A DNA stretch of 64,000 bases from Parasphingorhabdus sp. SCSIO 66989. Its GTDB lineage: Bacteria; Pseudomonadota; Alphaproteobacteria; Sphingomonadales; Sphingomonadaceae. Location: contig NZ_CP136594.1 of assembly GCF_032852305.1 (NCBI RefSeq), forward strand, positions 248,001 to 312,000, in the 5' to 3' direction. The translations under genes and the position numbers were made by a program. The notes under the pieces were generated by a model, which saw only the letters and a list, made by a program, of their open reading frames with translations, ran no database searches and had not been told where the DNA came from. Below are positions 60,764 through 64,000 of this stretch, piece after piece (the first letter of the stretch is position 1; each line of letters starts with the position of its first letter).

Positions 60764-61187
60764 TTCAGCCTCCCAAGGCCAGCAACCCTAGTCGCTTTAA
60801 TCATAGCCTTTTGCCTAGGGTAAAGATAGCAACGCTATCGCCTTATTACGATGCTGGTTTATTGACTGATAGGTCCTCGCCTGATCAGGTTTCACGCTAA
60901 GGCCGCTAAGATTTTTAAGGGATATGTGCGGTTTTTTGACTAGCTTTGTCCCACTGGCCCCGCGCAAGCGGGAATTGAGGTTTGGCTCGCACAAAGCCGC
61001 CAAGAGACTCAGGCCAAGAACAACCTTCTTTGTGTCTTTGTGGCTTTGTGCGAGTCTATAACATATCCAATATTCCCGCTTGCGCGGCATTGAGGATGTA
61101 ATCAGCGGGTACACCAAAGCGCAGACCTCTTAAAAATCTTAGCGCTCTTCGCGTGAAATACATTTGACCTACGGCCAGACTTGATGA
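60764..61187. repeat. Nested palindromic repeats, element R3
   Basis: This 424-bp gap has no gene I can support. It is built as nested inverted repeats. The outermost arms are TTTCACGCTAAGGCCGCTAAG (near 60890) and its inverse near 61136-61158. Inside are CCCGCGCAAGCGGGAAT (about 60959) and ATTCCCGCTTGCGCGG (about 61072). Innermost is the CTCGCACAAAG.../CTTTGTGCGAG pair (60985-61054) shared with elements R1 and R2. Such layering suggests insertion of one repeat inside another. Confidence 0.78.
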
Positions 61188-61844
61188 TCAACTATCGACA
61201 TTACGCAGCACGGTATCAAAGCACTTATGCGGAGATAGTTCGGCAAAATACCAGTCTTCCGCCCGGTGCCATTGCCTTTCCCAATCCGTCAGTTCGCCTT
61301 CCCGAGCCAAGAGGCGGTGCATGCGCTCTTTCTCGGGCACTTCAATCAACACTGCCAGATCGACCATATCGCGCAAATCGGGGTGATAGCTGTAAACACC
61401 TTCCACAATCAGAAATGGCTGCGGTTCAACTACTGTTTTACGAGTTGCCAGCCTGCCGTCAAAGGCTTCCCAGTCAAAAGCGGCATAGGATGCCCATTGT
61501 CCGGATTTTAGCCTCTTGAGTACTGCGCGCAAACGCTCTCGATCAATGCAGATATCGGCAAGCGTCTCGGGAGGATGGGAATGCAGCTTCACCCCGCCCG
61601 CGTAAAAATCGTCGCCCGGAATAATGGTGCATGGCAGTTGGGATGCCATCATTGCAGCGATGCTGGTCTTGCCACTGCCGCTTCTGCCGTCGATCGCTAA
61701 CAGGACAGGTTCGCCATTCTGCTGGTTTAGCTTCCTCAAGCCATCGATAATGGATGCGATGCGATCTTTGAGAAGTCTGGCCACAAGGCGCACATAGACA
61801 TGTTTGCTTGCCAGGCGCAATCGCTGGGGCACGGTCCAAAACAT
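61188..61844 (-). CDS. Uridine-kinase-like P-loop kinase
   Basis: This protein of about 218 residues has the P-loop LLAIDGRSGSGKTSIAAMMA, the lid/acid segment IIPGDDFYAGG, and the strand FLIVEGVYSYHPDLRDMVDLAVLIEVPEKERMHRLLARE, as in uridine kinase and phosphoribulokinase-like NTPases. It phosphorylates some small hydroxylated substrate; uridine is the common guess. The start is uncertain: ATG 61844 is used here, and a GTG at 61877 would add a Cys-rich tail (CDGKCKHCLC) that I doubt is translated. It is divergent from rpmI. Confidence 0.8.
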   Translation of the reverse strand: MFWTVPQRLRLASKHVYVRLVARLLKDRIASIIDGLRKLNQQNGEPVLLAIDGRSGSGKTSIAAMMASQLPCTIIPGDDFYAGGVKLHSHPPETLADICIDRERLRAVLKRLKSGQWASYAAFDWEAFDGRLATRKTVVEPQPFLIVEGVYSYHPDLRDMVDLAVLIEVPEKERMHRLLAREGELTDWERQWHRAEDWYFAELSPHKCFDTVLRNVDS

Positions 61845-61984
61845 GCACAGGCAATGCTTGCATTTTCCGTCGCACACCGCTAATGGCCGCGCTTCGCATG
61901 AAAATGTGAGAGAATCGGGACAGGCTGGCCGGTAGGGCTGCCATGTCTGTCCGTAATCGTCATTTTGACTTTAAGGAGACGAAA

Positions 61985-62188
61985 ATGCCCAAGCTGAAGA
62001 CCAAGAGCGGGGTCAAGAAACGCTTCAAGATCACCGCCAATGGCAAGGTGAAGCATGGTGTCGCGGGCAAGCGCCACCGGCTGATCAGCCATAATTCCAA
62101 ATATATCCGCCAGAACCGTGGCACCACCGTCATCTCTGATGCCGATGCCAAGACCATCAAGAAATGGGCACCCTACGGCCTGAAATAA
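61985..62188 (+). CDS. rpmI: 50S ribosomal protein L35
   Basis: This 67-residue protein reads [20 protein letters not shown] and ends KKWAPYGLK, typical L35. ATG 61985 follows AAGGAGACGAAA, a strong ribosome site; a longer in-frame start at 61943 is rejected. It is followed by rplT after 43 bp, the usual pairing. infC, often upstream, is not here. Confidence 0.97.
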   Translation: MPKLKTKSGVKKRFKITANGKVKHGVAGKRHRLISHNSKYIRQNRGTTVISDADAKTIKKWAPYGLK

Positions 62189-62231
62189 GCCGTGCGCCCA
62201 ATTCTCAGCGACATTCTGAAAGGATAACATT

Positions 62232-62594
62232 ATGGCACGAGTTAAACGGGGTGTTACCACCCGCGCCAAACACAAACGCGTATTAGAGCAGGCCAAAGGC
62301 TATTATGGCCGCCGCAAAAACACCATCCGCGTCGCGCGGCAGGCGGTCGAGAAGGCCGGTCAATATGCTTATCGCGACCGCAAGGTCAAAAAGCGCAATT
62401 TCCGCAGCCTGTGGATCCAGCGCATCAACGCTGCCGTTCGCGCTGAGGGCCTGACCTATGGCCAGTTCATGCATGGCCTGAAGCTGGCTGAGGTTGATCT
62501 GGACCGCAAGATTCTCGCCGACCTGGCGATGAACGAAAATGACGTGTTCAAGACCATCGTCAAACAGGCACAGGACGCACTGGCCAAGGCCTGA
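62232..62594 (+). CDS. rplT: 50S ribosomal protein L20
   Basis: This 120-residue protein reads [55 protein letters not shown], the standard L20 N-terminus, with [24 protein letters not shown] after it. It binds 23S rRNA early in assembly. It ends the rpmI-rplT operon and is followed by a strong terminator. pheS, a common downstream neighbour, is absent. Confidence 0.97.
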   Translation: MARVKRGVTTRAKHKRVLEQAKGYYGRRKNTIRVARQAVEKAGQYAYRDRKVKKRNFRSLWIQRINAAVRAEGLTYGQFMHGLKLAEVDLDRKILADLAMNENDVFKTIVKQAQDALAKA

Positions 62595-62613
62595 GCGTTT
62601 TCATAGCCAATCC

Positions 62614-62650
62614 AAAAGGCCGCCGCCCTGCATCAGGGTGGCGGCCTTTT
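62614..62650 (+). terminator. Rho-independent terminator after rplT
   Basis: AAAAGGCCGCCGCCCTG and CAGGGTGGCGGCCTTTT form a near-perfect hairpin with a very short loop (one G-T pair), ending in T residues. It lies 20 bp after the rplT stop. Confidence 0.93.
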
Positions 62651-62662
62651 GCTTTATAATAT

Positions 62663-62799
62663 CCTCCCCAGGATGGGGAGGGGGACCGCCGAAGGCGGTG
62701 GAGGGGGCGAACTGCCAGACGCGGCGCAAGTGGATATCCCCCTCCGTCTCGCCTTCGCTAAAGCTACGGCGAGCCACCTCCCCGTAAACGGGGAGGGCC
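62663..62799. repeat. Palindromic repeat (CCTCCCC type)
   Basis: CCTCCCCAGGATGGGGAGG with CCGCCGAAGGCGG at the left is mirrored by CCACCTCCCCGTAAACGGGGAGG at the right, with CGCCTTCGC between. This is a dispersed repeat found between genes. The remaining gap up to the AraC gene (62800-63094) holds a small hairpin CCGGA...TCCGG (62811-62835); I see nothing else there. Confidence 0.75.
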
Positions 62800-63094
62800 A
62801 TATGAAAACGCCGGACCGGGCGGAACCCGATCCGGCGCCGACAACCATCTTGCTCCGCAGCAGAACAGGATGGCCCCCTGTCATCACATCACCGGCCGAA
62901 AGGGTCGCATTGTTCAACCGGCACTGCTTTGACGTGGTTAGCTGATGCCCCCTGTTAACGGACACCGGTTGCGGCAGATGTGATGAATGTCACTTATGGT
63001 AAAAAATCTCTTTGCCGCTCGCCTTGTAAATTTCCGACAATTGGTCCATTTTCGCGGACATTCTTGCTGCTTGGGATGGTGGTGCCCGGGAATA

Positions 63095-64000
63095 GTGACC
63101 GATTCTGCGTTGGATATGAGCGGCATTACGCTCCGGTTTTTCTCACCGGGTGACACACTTGCGCCCTATATATCCACGCTGTACCGATTGGACATTGAAC
63201 GCGGCGACCGGCCCCGGCTGGAGGATTTTCTCCACCCGGAATGGGCTAATATCAGACTGGTTCGCGGTGAGGCCGTAACCGGCGCCATTGGCGACGCAAA
63301 GCCGCGCAAGCGATCGCGCATATTCATATCGGGCCCGACCAGCATATCGAGCTATTTCTCACCCGGTAACGCATCGATTTGGGGCATTGGGCTATTGCCT
63401 CTGGGCTGGCATATGTTTGTCGGGGCAGATGCCGACAATTATGCCGACCGCGCGGTCGATGCCGAAACCGACCCGGTCTTTGGCAATCTGCTTGCCGTGC
63501 TGCAGAGCATATCGCTGGACAAACCCGAAGATGACGAAGCGGAGGCAGCGGCCATCTTAAAGGCTCTGAATGCCATCGTCGCGAAGCAGCCTGAACCCGA
63601 TCCGCGCATTGCCAAGGCGCATAGCGCGCTGGTGGATGATCGGCTCGTCAGCGTCACCGCGCTAGCTGAACGCCTGGCAATGACCGAACGCTCGCTGGAA
63701 CGCTTTAGCCGCCGGGTCTTTGGCTTTCCGCCGAAATTGCTGTTGCGGCGTCAGCGTTTCTTGCGCTCGCTGGCACAGTTTATGATTGATCCTTCGCTGC
63801 GCTGGATCAACACGCTTGATCTGCAATATCATGATCAGGCACATTTCAGCCGCGACTTTCTGCGCTTTATGGGGATGCGTCCGGGTGATTATGCCGCCAA
63901 GCCTCACCCAATAATGATGGCGGCGGCCAAGGCGCGTATGGCCGCGGCCGGCGCGCCGATGCAGGTGCTGCACAAGCCGGTCGAAACCAACGACAGCGAC
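63095..64000 (+). CDS. AraC-family transcriptional regulator (partial)
   Basis: A frame from GTG 63095 (or ATG 63116) runs to the right edge without a stop, at least 300 codons. The first half is an unrecognised sensing region beginning ITLRFFSPGDTLAPYISTLYRLD. The second half has the AraC double helix-turn-helix: VSVTALAERLAMTERSLERFSRRVFGFPPKLLLRRQRFLRSL, then YHDQAHFSRDFLRFMGMRPGDYAA, the classic AraC tail. The C-terminal end lies beyond the window. No target can be named. Confidence 0.85.
   Translation, partial: MTDSALDMSGITLRFFSPGDTLAPYISTLYRLDIERGDRPRLEDFLHPEWANIRLVRGEAVTGAIGDAKPRKRSRIFISGPTSISSYFSPGNASIWGIGLLPLGWHMFVGADADNYADRAVDAETDPVFGNLLAVLQSISLDKPEDDEAEAAAILKALNAIVAKQPEPDPRIAKAHSALVDDRLVSVTALAERLAMTERSLERFSRRVFGFPPKLLLRRQRFLRSLAQFMIDPSLRWINTLDLQYHDQAHFSRDFLRFMGMRPGDYAAKPHPIMMAAAKARMAAAGAPMQVLHKPVETNDSD

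Noticed and set aside
61845-61877. Cys-rich N-terminal extension of the P-loop kinase
   Set aside because: It depends on a GTG start without a visible ribosome site and lies at the rpmI divergent promoter; an internal start is more likely.

Overview
The window looks like part of a sphingomonad (Alphaproteobacteria, Sphingomonadales) chromosome. This is an inference from gene content: a large TonB-dependent receptor, DUF1838 and DUF1134 proteins, class III CoA-transferases, a riboflavin cluster with a RibB/GCH-II-like hybrid, and a moderately high G+C base composition. I ran no database search; product names come from motifs read in the translated sequence.

Layout. (1) 1-180: 3' remnant of an IS630-type transposase. 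(2) About 306-42000: a catabolic supercluster of roughly 40 genes. (3) 42148-42236: tRNA-Ser(GCT), whose 3' end faces the supercluster. (4) 42507-64000: ordinary core genome, namely a DUF1134 protein, an aromatic/aspartate aminotransferase, a membrane-anchored SF2 helicase, riboflavin genes ribH, ribB, ribE and ribD, a TonB-like protein, gltX, a toxin-antitoxin-like pair, NAD synthetase, prs, a histidinol-phosphatase-like gene, a P-loop kinase, rpmI-rplT, and an AraC regulator that runs off the right edge. Several families of dispersed palindromic repeats lie between the core genes.

The supercluster is held together by one signal. The 16-bp palindrome ATTTGTCCGGACAAAT, or a version with one substitution, occurs at 5800, 10577, 17925, 38443 and 42041. 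It sits in every divergent or leading promoter region of the supercluster and I saw it nowhere else. The only regulator inside the cluster is a GntR/HutC-type repressor (22818-23564, minus strand). Its own start codon overlaps a degenerate copy of the operator core. The GT-N4-AC spacing fits HutC-type GntR operators, so the region is probably one regulon.

The enzyme set suggests catabolism of a nitrogen-containing cyclic amide or imide to a branched dicarboxylate, then to central metabolites through CoA thioesters. It has three NodB-fold amidohydrolases of the allantoinase/cyclic-imidase type, a cysteine hydrolase of the maleamate/N-carbamoylsarcosine amidase type, a GGSS amidase and a nitrilase-fold protein with an altered triad. 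It also has three CaiB-type CoA-transferases, a PaaK-type ligase, an acyl-CoA dehydrogenase, a MaoC hydratase, a CitE-type lyase, an HMG-CoA-lyase-type lyase, a LeuCD-type hydro-lyase and two MmgE/PrpD proteins. Uptake would use the TonB-dependent receptor and two MFS carriers. The substrate is not known. A REDY-like protein and a secreted protein with a weak CpcT/CpeT-like motif make a pyrrole- or tetrapyrrole-derived compound one testable idea.
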